Of a stretch of DNA of 64,000 bases, positions 18,238-26,201 are shown piece after piece (positions within the stretch are counted from its first letter, which is position 1; every line of letters starts with the position of its first letter). The position numbers and the translations under genes are program-made. The notes under the pieces were generated by a model. It did not search any database. It was given only the letters and a program-made list of their open reading frames with translations, and was not told where the DNA came from. The DNA is from Planktophila grossartii (GTDB lineage Bacteria; Actinomycetota; Actinomycetes; Nanopelagicales; Nanopelagicaceae), in contig OZ248345.1 in assembly GCA_965234365.1 (NCBI GenBank), positions 992,001 to 1,056,000 on the forward strand. The letters run 5' to 3'.

Positions 18238-18918
18238 ATGTCAACAAAGAAGAAGATTGCATCGATCGTAATTACGACCGTTGCACTTACAGCAGGAACT
18301 GTTGGAATCTCTTCAGCAGCATCAAAGTCAACGACAACTCGAGTGTCAGTGACTAAGGCATCAGCAACAGGGGTAAAGGGTCCTCGCGCAGAAGTTGCAG
18401 CAGTACTTACAGCTCTTGTCACAAAGGGAACAATCACTCAGGCGCAATCAGATGCGATCACAGCAGCTCTTGCAGCAGCGGAAACTGCAGCGCATGCAAA
18501 TGATGGAATCGGTCCAAAGGGCGGTCTCGGAATCGATAAGTTAGCGATTACCGCATCAACACTTGGCATTGACTCAGCAACAATTATTACTCGCCTCAAG
18601 GCTGGTGAAACTATTGCTGCTATCGCTGGCGCAAAGAAGGACGCACTAATTGCAGCACTTGTTGCAGCTGAGACTAAGGCAATTGATGCAGCAGTAGTAG
18701 CTGGATCATTGACTGCCGCACAAGCAACAACATTGAAGTCAACACTGACTGCTCATGTCACTGAAGAAGTTAACTCAACACTTCCAATGGGACCAATGGG
18801 TGGCGGTAAAGGCGATCGTGGTGGCAAGGGTGGACGCGGACATGGCGGACCAATGGGTGGAGCTCCAGCTGCACCAGGTGCGACAACACTTACTCTCCCA
18901 GCAGCACCAGCACAGTAA
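18238..18918 (+). CDS. Secreted Ala-rich protein with Gly/Lys-rich segment
   Basis: I do not recognise a named family. The 226-residue product has a signal peptide (to about residue 30, ending SSAAS). An Ala-rich helical region follows in which a motif occurs twice: LVTKGTITQAQSDAITAAL and VAGSLTAAQATTLKSTL. The pattern is a hydrophobic residue, G, T/S-I/L-T, A-Q, then a helix. A flexible segment GGGKGDRGGKGGRGHGGPMGG precedes an Ala/Pro C-terminus. AGGAGA lies 7 nt upstream of the ATG at 18238 and only 1 nt from the ATG at 18232, so the second is preferred. A strong terminator follows. Confidence 0.8.
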   Translation: MSTKKKIASIVITTVALTAGTVGISSAASKSTTTRVSVTKASATGVKGPRAEVAAVLTALVTKGTITQAQSDAITAALAAAETAAHANDGIGPKGGLGIDKLAITASTLGIDSATIITRLKAGETIAAIAGAKKDALIAALVAAETKAIDAAVVAGSLTAAQATTLKSTLTAHVTEEVNSTLPMGPMGGGKGDRGGKGGRGHGGPMGGAPAAPGATTLTLPAAPAQ

Positions 18919-18944
18919 TTAAGTATGTAATCCTCCTTGGGTAG

Positions 18945-18978
18945 AAAAACCCGTCACGTAAATGCGTGGCGGGTTTTT
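18945..18978 (+). terminator. Rho-independent terminator
   Basis: AAAAACCCGTCACG pairs with CGTGGCGGGTTTTT around a 6-nt loop: a 14-bp stem with one G-T pair, ending in five T residues. It ends the transcript of the Ala-rich secreted protein. The A tract before the stem would give partial function in the opposite direction too. Confidence 0.9.
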
Positions 18979-19010
18979 CATTGCCTGCACGCACCGTGCT
19001 TAAATTGCGC

Positions 19011-19466
19011 ATGCGCATTCATATCGGCAGCGATCACGCTGGCCTTGATTTCAAGAATGAACTCATTACTCATCTGGTCATGAATGGCCACGACGTTACA
19101 GATCACGGTCCTTACGAATTTGACGCGCTCGATGATTACCCAGATTTCTGTATCCCTTGCGCCGAATCCGTAGCAAAGGACCCAACCTCAATGGGAATCG
19201 TCCTTGGCGGTTCAGGCAACGGCGAACAGATGGCTGCCAATAAAGTAAAAGGTATTCGCGCCGCTCTTGTATGGAGCATCGAGACCGCAAAGCTTGCGCG
19301 TGAACATAACAATGCAAATGTCATCGCAGTGGGTGGTCGTATGCACGAGGCAGATTTTGTGAAGCAACTCATCGATACATTTATTGCAACGCCGTTTCCA
19401 GGCGATGAGCGCCATGTGCGCCGCATTGAAAAAGTTGGAAATTACGAAGTGACGGGCGACCTTTAA
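19011..19466 (+). CDS. rpiB: Ribose-5-phosphate isomerase B
   Basis: RpiB (151 residues) interconverts ribose 5-phosphate and ribulose 5-phosphate in the pentose phosphate pathway. The N-terminus MRIHIGSDHAG is the canonical start. The motif GGSGNGEQMAANKVKGIRA is the actinobacterial form, in which Glu72 stands in for the catalytic cysteine of the E. coli enzyme. An in-frame ATG at 18966 lies inside the terminator and is rejected. The last 4 bp overlap convergent trmB. Confidence 0.94.
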   Translation: MRIHIGSDHAGLDFKNELITHLVMNGHDVTDHGPYEFDALDDYPDFCIPCAESVAKDPTSMGIVLGGSGNGEQMAANKVKGIRAALVWSIETAKLAREHNNANVIAVGGRMHEADFVKQLIDTFIATPFPGDERHVRRIEKVGNYEVTGDL

Positions 19467-20122
19467 CTCTTGAAGTAACGCAGGTCGTTGACCTGGTGAT
19501 CCTTAGTAATTCCTTGTCCTTCAAATCTCGTCACTGGTCGCCATTCAGGGCGTTCGACTACTCCCCCAGTAAATAGCGGTGATGCTTCAAATACTTCTTG
19601 GATGTACTCGGCATAAGGAACCCAGTCGGTTGCAATATGAAAGAAACCACCATCTTTAATCTTTGGATGAATGAGCTTTAAGAATTCGGCATTAATAATG
19701 CGACGTTTATTGTGCTTCTTCTTCGGCCAAGGATCTGGGAAGAAAAGGTGAACACCATCGACAGACTCATCGGGAATCATTGTCTGGAGAATTGGATGGG
19801 CATCGCCTTCAATAATTCGAATATTGGAAAGTTCGAGCTCTTCAATCCGCGCCATCAGCTTGCCGATACCTGGCTTATGAATCTCAACTGCGAGAAAACC
19901 TGTCTCTGGAAAATCGCGACCAATCAGCGCAGTCGCTTCTCCCATGCCGAAGCCAATCTCAAGAATTACTTGCTTTGATTCAGGGAAGAGTTGGGTGGGG
20001 TTGATTGGGGTGAGGGAATAGTCGATTCCATATTTCCCCCAATACTTATCGAGGGCGCTCTGCTGGGGGCCGGTGATGCGCGTTCCGCGTATGCGATAGC
20101 TGCGAATCGACGGTTGTTCCAT
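19463..20122 (-). CDS. trmB: tRNA (guanine-N7)-methyltransferase
   Basis: TrmB (219 residues) makes m7G46 in tRNA using S-adenosylmethionine. The SAM-binding motif EIGFGMGEAT and the family signature FPDPWPKKKHNKRR are both present. Length is standard. It converges on rpiB with a 4-bp overlap and diverges from pepN. Confidence 0.95.
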   Translation of the reverse strand: MEQPSIRSYRIRGTRITGPQQSALDKYWGKYGIDYSLTPINPTQLFPESKQVILEIGFGMGEATALIGRDFPETGFLAVEIHKPGIGKLMARIEELELSNIRIIEGDAHPILQTMIPDESVDGVHLFFPDPWPKKKHNKRRIINAEFLKLIHPKIKDGGFFHIATDWVPYAEYIQEVFEASPLFTGGVVERPEWRPVTRFEGQGITKDHQVNDLRYFKS

Positions 20123-20197
20123 TCCACAATCCTAACTTGTGACGGATGCGCGAGTTGGTGGTTGGATAAGGCGATTAATTAACCCTAAGGAGCACCC

Positions 20198-22735
20198 GTG
20201 CCAGGCACAAATATCAAGCAGGTTGAAGCAGCAGAACGTTCATCACTCATCAAAGTTTCTCGCTACTCAATCGATCTCGACCTCACAACTGGCGCTGAAA
20301 ACTTCCGCGTCAAGACTGTCGTTCACTTTGCTGGATTAAAACCTGGTGCAACTACCTACATCGACTGCGTCGGCAGCAAGGTCATCAGTGCAAAGCTCAA
20401 TGGTGTTGACTTCGATCCTAAATTCGACGGCGAAACTATCTATCTTCCAGCAATTGCCGCCGACAACGTTCTTGAAATCGAACACGATGGCATTTACTCA
20501 AACTCAGGTGAAGGTCTCCACCGCTTCGTAGACCCAGCAGATAACGAGGTCTACCTCTATACCCAGTTCGAAACTGGCGATGCGCGTCGTATGTATGCCT
20601 GCTTCGATCAACCAGATCAGAAGGCAACATTCAAGATCAGCACCATCACACCCAAGCATTGGGAAGTCATCTCCAACTACGGCATCGAATCCACCAAAGA
20701 GCTCGATGGCGATCGTAAGTTCACACAATTTGCTGAATCTCAGGTCATCGCAACATATGTCACCGCAATCGTTGCTGGCGCTTACACATCTGTGCACGAC
20801 GAATACAAGGGCGAGAAGACAATTCCCCTCGGCATCTATGCACGTAAATCATTCTTCAAGCACGTTGATGCAGAAAATATCTTCGAAGTTACCAAGCAGG
20901 GCTTTGCCTATTTCGAGAAGACATTCGGTCTTGCTTACCCATTCGGTAAATACGACCAGATTGCAGTTGCTGAATATAACTGGGGCGCAATGGAGAACGT
21001 CGGCTGCGTAACTTTCCACGAAGATGTCTTGATCTTCCGCTCGAAGGTAACTGAGCGCAACTACGTCAGCCGCGCAACAACTATTCACCACGAGATGGCG
21101 CATATGTGGTTCGGCGACTTGGTCACCATGAAGTGGTGGGAAGACCTATGGCTCAACGAATCATTCGCTGAATGGGCGTCATACCAATCTGTCTCAGAAT
21201 CAACGAAGTACACACATGCCTGGACTGAGTTCAACTCACTCCGCAAGAACTGGGCATACCGCGTTGATCAGCTAACAACCACACACCCGATTGCAACGGA
21301 GATGGCAGATCTCGATGCAGTGCGCACGAACTTCGATGGAATTTCATACGCAAAGGGCGCATCAGTTCTACAGCAGCTCGTTGCACATGTGGGACGCGAT
21401 AACTTCATCAAGGGACTTCGCCTCTACTTTGCAAAGCATCAATATGGAAATACAACTCTTAAGGACCTCATCGATCAACTCGAAGCTGCATCAGGCCGCG
21501 ACTTAACTCCATGGGTATCAACATGGCTTCGTACAGCTGGCGTCAACACACTTCGCCCCGTTATCGAAATCGATGGCGATTCATACAAGTCAATCTCTAT
21601 CAAGCAAGAAGTGCCATCGATGCCAGTTGGCTCAAAGGAACTTCGCCCACACCGTCTACACGTTGGCCTCTTTGATATCAAGGGTGAGAAACTCTCACGT
21701 CGTACCAGCGTTGAACTCGACGTTGCTGGCGCACTGACAGAAGTAACTGAGCTTGCTGGTCAGAAGTTAGCTGACCTCGTTCTTATCAATGATAAAGATC
21801 AGACATATGCAAAGCTTCGCTTCGATGATCGTTCAATCGCGACAATGAAGAGCCACCTCGGAAACCTCGATGATTCACTCGCTCGCGGACTTATCTGGGC
21901 TTCCCTCTGGGATTCATGCCGCGACGGCGAGCTCTCGACATCTGATTACGTCACCATCGCGCTCAACGCGCTGAAGACAGAATCAGATATCTCTATCGTC
22001 GCTGCAACATATCTACAGTTCGAGACTGCCATCTGGGCTTATGCAAACCCTGCAAAGCGTGATGCACTTCGTACACAGGTAGCTGATGCAACTGCGGCGA
22101 TGCTTGCAGCTGCGGCTCCAGCAAGTGACCACCAGATGCAGTTCGCTAAGGCATTTGCTAATAATGCGATTACTCCATCACATATGGAGAAGCTCAAGGC
22201 AATCCTTAATGGTTCAGAGAACGGTCTCGTTATCGATGCTGAAATTCGTTGGTACATCTTTATCTGCGGCGTGAAGCGCGGAGTATTTACTGTCGCTGAT
22301 ATTGAGGCCGAGTCAGCAAAGGACAACACCGCTCACGGTAAGCAGTACACCGCTTATGCCCACGCTGCACTTCCTACAAAGGAAGCGAAGGATGCTGCCT
22401 TTAAATCAATCACGACGGATAACCTCTCGAACACAATCCACTCTTATATGTGCCGTGGATTTAACGAGAATATCCATCACGAACTTCTCGCTGGATTTGT
22501 CGATCAGTACTTCGATGCAATCTTGAAGGTCTGGGAGACCAAGGGCTTTGAGATTGCTGAAACAACTGCGACTTTGTTATTCCCATCATGGGTAATTAGC
22601 GAAGAGACTGTAAAGAAGGCACAGCACTGGCTCGATGTCACAGGTAAAGATGCATCCAATGCGCTTCGCCGTTCAGTGACCGAAGGTCGCGATGCAATGT
22701 CTCGCGCGCTTAAAGCTCGCGCTGCAGATAAGTAA
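20198..22735 (+). CDS. pepN: Aminopeptidase N (M1 family)
   Basis: This 845-residue zinc metallopeptidase removes N-terminal residues from peptides in the cytosol. The exopeptidase motif GAMEN is at 263-267, the zinc motif HEMAH at 298-302 and the third ligand Glu321. The start is GTG, supported by AAGGAG (20187-20192) five bases upstream. The C-terminal ERAP1-like helical domain completes a full-length enzyme. No signal peptide is seen. Confidence 0.96.
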   Translation: MPGTNIKQVEAAERSSLIKVSRYSIDLDLTTGAENFRVKTVVHFAGLKPGATTYIDCVGSKVISAKLNGVDFDPKFDGETIYLPAIAADNVLEIEHDGIYSNSGEGLHRFVDPADNEVYLYTQFETGDARRMYACFDQPDQKATFKISTITPKHWEVISNYGIESTKELDGDRKFTQFAESQVIATYVTAIVAGAYTSVHDEYKGEKTIPLGIYARKSFFKHVDAENIFEVTKQGFAYFEKTFGLAYPFGKYDQIAVAEYNWGAMENVGCVTFHEDVLIFRSKVTERNYVSRATTIHHEMAHMWFGDLVTMKWWEDLWLNESFAEWASYQSVSESTKYTHAWTEFNSLRKNWAYRVDQLTTTHPIATEMADLDAVRTNFDGISYAKGASVLQQLVAHVGRDNFIKGLRLYFAKHQYGNTTLKDLIDQLEAASGRDLTPWVSTWLRTAGVNTLRPVIEIDGDSYKSISIKQEVPSMPVGSKELRPHRLHVGLFDIKGEKLSRRTSVELDVAGALTEVTELAGQKLADLVLINDKDQTYAKLRFDDRSIATMKSHLGNLDDSLARGLIWASLWDSCRDGELSTSDYVTIALNALKTESDISIVAATYLQFETAIWAYANPAKRDALRTQVADATAAMLAAAAPASDHQMQFAKAFANNAITPSHMEKLKAILNGSENGLVIDAEIRWYIFICGVKRGVFTVADIEAESAKDNTAHGKQYTAYAHAALPTKEAKDAAFKSITTDNLSNTIHSYMCRGFNENIHHELLAGFVDQYFDAILKVWETKGFEIAETTATLLFPSWVISEETVKKAQHWLDVTGKDASNALRRSVTEGRDAMSRALKARAADK

Positions 22736-22954
22736 TTACTCGATGTGAGTGACGACTGAAGTTGAGCTTGTGCTCTTCTTCTTGTCGCCTGTCAACGCCC
22801 AGACAATGAGCGAGATACCAAGAAATAGTCCGATGGGCGCTGCAACAAAGTAGGTAAATGTCTGGAGAGCAGTTAAACCTTCGCCTGGCATCGCACCTGG
22901 CTCTTGATTTATTCCACCTGCAAGAAGTGCGACGTCAGAGATTGTCTTGATCAT
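22736..22954 (-). CDS. Small single-pass membrane protein
   Basis: A 72-residue protein with one transmembrane helix at about residues 33-55 and a short Lys/Ser-rich cytosolic tail. It abuts the pepN stop and lies 9 bp downstream of the HNH gene. Small membrane proteins occur at this place in actinobacteria, but I know of no function. Confidence 0.65.
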   Translation of the reverse strand: MIKTISDVALLAGGINQEPGAMPGEGLTALQTFTYFVAAPIGLFLGISLIVWALTGDKKKSTSSTSVVTHIE

Positions 22955-22963
22955 GAGCGCAGT

Positions 22964-23479
22964 CTATGCAGTAGCTGCAGAGACGCCAAATGGTTCGAGG
23001 TATGGCAGCCAGCGAGATTCTGTGCGACCTGTTCCGAGAATTCTCCAAGCAGCGCCTACTGGTTCGCGAGGAAGTGAACGAAGTCTCCATCCCAACTCTT
23101 TGAGTGGCTTATCTGCCTTTACATGATTGCACTTGTGACATGCGCTGACAACGTTCTCCCAGTTGTGACCGCCACCACGAGAACGAGGAATCACGTGATC
23201 GATAGAAGTTGCAGGCGCATGACAATAAACACAACGCCCACCATCGCGGGCGAAGATTGCGCGACGTGAAAGTGGAACTGCATGGCGATAAGGAATCTTG
23301 ACGAATTTATTGAGGCGGATAACTAGTGGAAGTTCGAGTTGGCCGGTTGCAAAGTGAAGAACAGTGCCAGAGGACTCAATCATTGTTGCTCGATTGTTGA
23401 GAACTAAAATAAGCGCACGACGATCAGTAACAACACCTAGCGGTTCGTAGGTGGCGTTGAGTACCAATGTGCGGTTCAT
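22964..23479 (-). CDS. HNH endonuclease domain protein
   Basis: A 171-residue cytosolic protein. The HNH motif includes CVYCHAPATSIDHVIPR and the second Cys pair ACHKCNH, a CxxC...CxxC zinc-binding HNH fold. The N-terminal part (VLNATYEPLGVV) is conserved in actinobacterial members. The physiological substrate is unknown. Two consecutive ATGs (23482 and 23479) are possible starts; the second has better spacing to GGGGA. Confidence 0.85.
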   Translation of the reverse strand: MNRTLVLNATYEPLGVVTDRRALILVLNNRATMIESSGTVLHFATGQLELPLVIRLNKFVKIPYRHAVPLSRRAIFARDGGRCVYCHAPATSIDHVIPRSRGGGHNWENVVSACHKCNHVKADKPLKELGWRLRSLPREPVGAAWRILGTGRTESRWLPYLEPFGVSAATA

Positions 23480-23559
23480 CATTTCCCCGGTTCCAACGCG
23501 TGGCTCGCGTCGATTGGGTTATATTGCCTCAAAACCGAGCCCCTTAGGGGTATTTCGTG

Positions 23560-23583
23560 GTGAAATTTAGATAAAGATTTCAC
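23560..23583. repeat. Inverted repeat in the HNH/mscS divergent promoter region
   Basis: GTGAAAT and ATTTCAC form a perfect 7-bp dyad separated by 10 bp, 15 to 38 bp upstream of the mscS start. Size and position suit an operator, but no regulator is known. Confidence 0.4.
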
Positions 23584-23597
23584 TACCCTTAACGCCT

Positions 23598-24143
23598 ATG
23601 AGCGAACGTACGCAGGCAATCTGGGATTGGTTCAATGGAGCCCCGCTTCGAGTTCTCGTTATCTTCCTTGTCGCCGCAATCAGCCATCTCTCTGGCCACC
23701 GCGCTATCGACCGCGCCATCGCACGCTTAGCTAATGCCGATCTCAAACCAGGTCCAGGTACCGCAAAGCGCCAGGCCGAACGTGCTCGCACAATTGGAAC
23801 GGTCTTTAGTTCGACATTTAATGCAGCTGTTTGGATCATCGCAATCGGAATGATTCTCGGTGAATTCGGATTTAATCTCGGTCCAGTTATTGCATCAGCT
23901 GGTGTTATTGGTGTGGCCCTTGGTCTCGGTGCGCAAACTCTCGTACGCGACGTACTTTCTGGAATCTTTATGTTGATCGAAGATCAATACGGCGTTGGCG
24001 ATGACGTTAAAGTTCAAGACGTTGAAGGAAAAGTTGAGCGCGTAGGTCTACGTATTACTCAAGTACGCGATGTTCACGATGTTCTTTGGTATATCCGCAA
24101 CGGTGAGATTCTCGTTGTCGGAAATAAGTCGCAGAAGCGCTAG
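23598..24143 (+). CDS. Small MscS-family mechanosensitive channel
   Basis: MscS-type channels release solutes under osmotic downshock. This 181-residue protein has transmembrane helices at about 15-30, 72-90 and a pore-helix region 95-120 with the Gly/Ala pattern ASAGVIGVALGLGAQTLV. The beta domain (IEDQYGVGDDVKV) follows. It ends soon after this domain and lacks most of the alpha/beta cytoplasmic cage of E. coli MscS, so it is a short form. It converges with the globin gene, overlapping by 4 bp. Confidence 0.88.
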   Translation: MSERTQAIWDWFNGAPLRVLVIFLVAAISHLSGHRAIDRAIARLANADLKPGPGTAKRQAERARTIGTVFSSTFNAAVWIIAIGMILGEFGFNLGPVIASAGVIGVALGLGAQTLVRDVLSGIFMLIEDQYGVGDDVKVQDVEGKVERVGLRITQVRDVHDVLWYIRNGEILVVGNKSQKR

Positions 24144-24526
24144 TCCAAGCGATTAACTAGGTGCTCTGCTGCACCTTCGAGGTAACGCCACAACTTTGCT
24201 TTAGATTCAGCTTCCATATCCATTCCATCAACAGCAGCTTTCATGCACGATAGCCATGCATCGCGAGCAGCCGGGTTTATATGAAAACCTGCATGGCGCA
24301 TACGAAGACGGGGATGACCGCGTTCTTCCTGGTAAGTAGTTGGCCCACCCCAATATTGCTCAAGGAACATCTGCAATCTGCGAGCAGCACCCTTCATATC
24401 TGATTCGGGATACATAGGGCGCAAAATTTCATTGGTAGCAACGTGCGCATAGAACTGTGAAGTCAGATCAGAGAAAAAAGCCTCTCCCCCAAATAGTTCG
24501 TAGTAATTCGTTGTATCGCGTTCCAC
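24140..24526 (-). CDS. glbO: Group II truncated haemoglobin
   Basis: A 128-residue globin of the trHbO type. Visible features are the N-terminal NYYELFGGEAFF, the CD-region PMYPE, YWGG, the proximal His in RMRHAGFHI, and the Trp G8 segment AWLSCM. These proteins bind oxygen and may handle reactive nitrogen or oxygen species. The gene is last in the ettA-thioesterase-MFS-globin operon, one base from the MFS stop. Confidence 0.93.
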   Translation of the reverse strand: MERDTTNYYELFGGEAFFSDLTSQFYAHVATNEILRPMYPESDMKGAARRLQMFLEQYWGGPTTYQEERGHPRLRMRHAGFHINPAARDAWLSCMKAAVDGMDMEAESKAKLWRYLEGAAEHLVNRLD

Positions 24527-24527
24527 G

Positions 24528-25790
24528 TTAACCTCGAAGTTCTGCTGTTGTCTTTCCCTTAGCTATTTGTAGCACCGCAAAGGCGGCAACGAGACACATA
24601 GTTGCTGAGATATAGAACGCAACTGCATAGTCGCCCAGCTTTACGCGAAGAACTGCAGCTCCAATAGCAGCTATGGATGCACCAATTTGGTGGCCCACAA
24701 AGACCCAGCCATAGACAACTGCTGAGCGTTGATTGCCCATCACGATACGACAGAGCATCAGCGTAGGTGGAACTGTTGCAACCCAATCAAGTCCGTAGAA
24801 AATAATGAAGACGAGGGTCGATGGGTGCATGGTGCTAAAGAGAATGGAAGGAAGTAAGAAGAGTGAGAGTCCACGTAGCCCGTAATAGAAGAAGAGAAGG
24901 CGACGTGGATCCATGCGGTCTGTGAGCCACCCAGAGAAAATAGTTCCGATAACGTCAAAGACTCCTACGAGAGCCAGTAGTCCTGCTGCAACGGTTTCGC
25001 CCATTCCGTGATCGTGCGCTGCCGGAATGAAGTGAGTGCCAATCAAACCATTTGTTGATAGACCGCAGACCAAGAATGTTCCGAAGAGGATCCAGAAATC
25101 TTTCGATTTGGATGAAACTTTCAAAGTATCGATTGCAATGCGCCCGGCAGAGAGTTCATTCGGCGCTGGTGGCTGCCAATCATCAGGAGCGCCATACGGC
25201 GTCATTCCCATTAACTCTGGCTTCTCTTTCAGGAAGAAGTAGATGAACGGAATGATTAACGCTGCTGCGCCACCGACGGTAAGCGAAACGCTCTTCCATC
25301 CGTAATTGATTGCAAAGTGAGAGAGCATCGGCAAGAAGACCAACTGCCCACTTGCTGTGGCTGCTGTGAGAGCGCCGACAACGATCCCTTTACGCGCAAT
25401 AAACCAACGGTTAGCGATAGTTGCTGCGAAGACGAGAGCCATAGAACCTGCACCGACTCCAACACCGATCCCCCACAAAGCCCATAGGTGCCACGGTTGA
25501 GTCATAAAGATCGTCGAGGTTGCGCTGAGTGAGACAAGCGCGAGAGCTGACATCACAACTTTGCGAACTGTAAAACGCTCCATGAGGGCTGCAGCAAATG
25601 GCGCTACAAGGCCGAATAGAAGTACGTTTATTGATACCGCCGCAGAGATTTGAGAGCGAGACCAACCGAACGCTTCTTCAAGAGGAACTATGAGAACGGA
25701 AGGCGCTGATCGATATCCGGCAGATGCCATCAAGGTAAAGAAGGTAACTGTTACCGCGATCCAACCCGGATGGATCTTCTGCTTAGCCAT
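24528..25790 (-). CDS. MFS transporter (OFA/monocarboxylate-like)
   Basis: A 420-residue protein with twelve predicted helices. The N-terminal pattern PSVLIVPLEEAFGWSRSQISAA resembles oxalate/formate antiporter and monocarboxylate MFS carriers; substrate is unknown. It lies 3 bp after the thioesterase and 1 bp before the globin gene, so all are likely one transcript. Confidence 0.85.
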   Translation of the reverse strand: MAKQKIHPGWIAVTVTFFTLMASAGYRSAPSVLIVPLEEAFGWSRSQISAAVSINVLLFGLVAPFAAALMERFTVRKVVMSALALVSLSATSTIFMTQPWHLWALWGIGVGVGAGSMALVFAATIANRWFIARKGIVVGALTAATASGQLVFLPMLSHFAINYGWKSVSLTVGGAAALIIPFIYFFLKEKPELMGMTPYGAPDDWQPPAPNELSAGRIAIDTLKVSSKSKDFWILFGTFLVCGLSTNGLIGTHFIPAAHDHGMGETVAAGLLALVGVFDVIGTIFSGWLTDRMDPRRLLFFYYGLRGLSLFLLPSILFSTMHPSTLVFIIFYGLDWVATVPPTLMLCRIVMGNQRSAVVYGWVFVGHQIGASIAAIGAAVLRVKLGDYAVAFYISATMCLVAAFAVLQIAKGKTTAELRG

Positions 25791-25793
25791 GAA

Positions 25794-26201
25794 TTAGGCC
25801 TTGAGATAATTGCTGAGGAACTCGCGTTCTGGCTCGGTAAGTGGTCGCGACTTCTTGGTCTCCATTGAGACAGCAACCTGCACTGACTTCACTCGTGCGT
25901 GGACAACTCCGTTATCCCCGACAACTTCATATCCCATGGTGAATGATGAATTACCAATTGATTCAACCCAAAGGTTTACATCGTAGAAACGACCACCTTC
26001 ATAAATTGGTACGAGGTAATCAACTTCAGCGCGAGCTACCACCATCTCGACAAGAGTTGGCTGCTCATTCTGTGATGCATACTGATAGAAGGACCATTGA
26101 AAACGCGCTTCTTGAATATAAGTCAGATACTTCGCATTGTTGACATGACCAAATGCATCGATGTCATCCCAGCGAATAAATTGCTTATCTGTATAAATCA
26201 T
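25794..26201 (-). CDS. Acyl-CoA thioesterase (4HBT hotdog fold)
   Basis: A 135-residue hotdog protein with the 4HBT signature RWDDIDAFGHVNNAKYL, where the Asp is catalytic, and helix EARFQWSFY. Such enzymes hydrolyse acyl-CoA thioesters in the cytosol; chain preference cannot be read from sequence. Its ATG overlaps the ettA stop by 1 bp. Confidence 0.9.
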   Translation of the reverse strand: MIYTDKQFIRWDDIDAFGHVNNAKYLTYIQEARFQWSFYQYASQNEQPTLVEMVVARAEVDYLVPIYEGGRFYDVNLWVESIGNSSFTMGYEVVGDNGVVHARVKSVQVAVSMETKKSRPLTEPEREFLSNYLKA

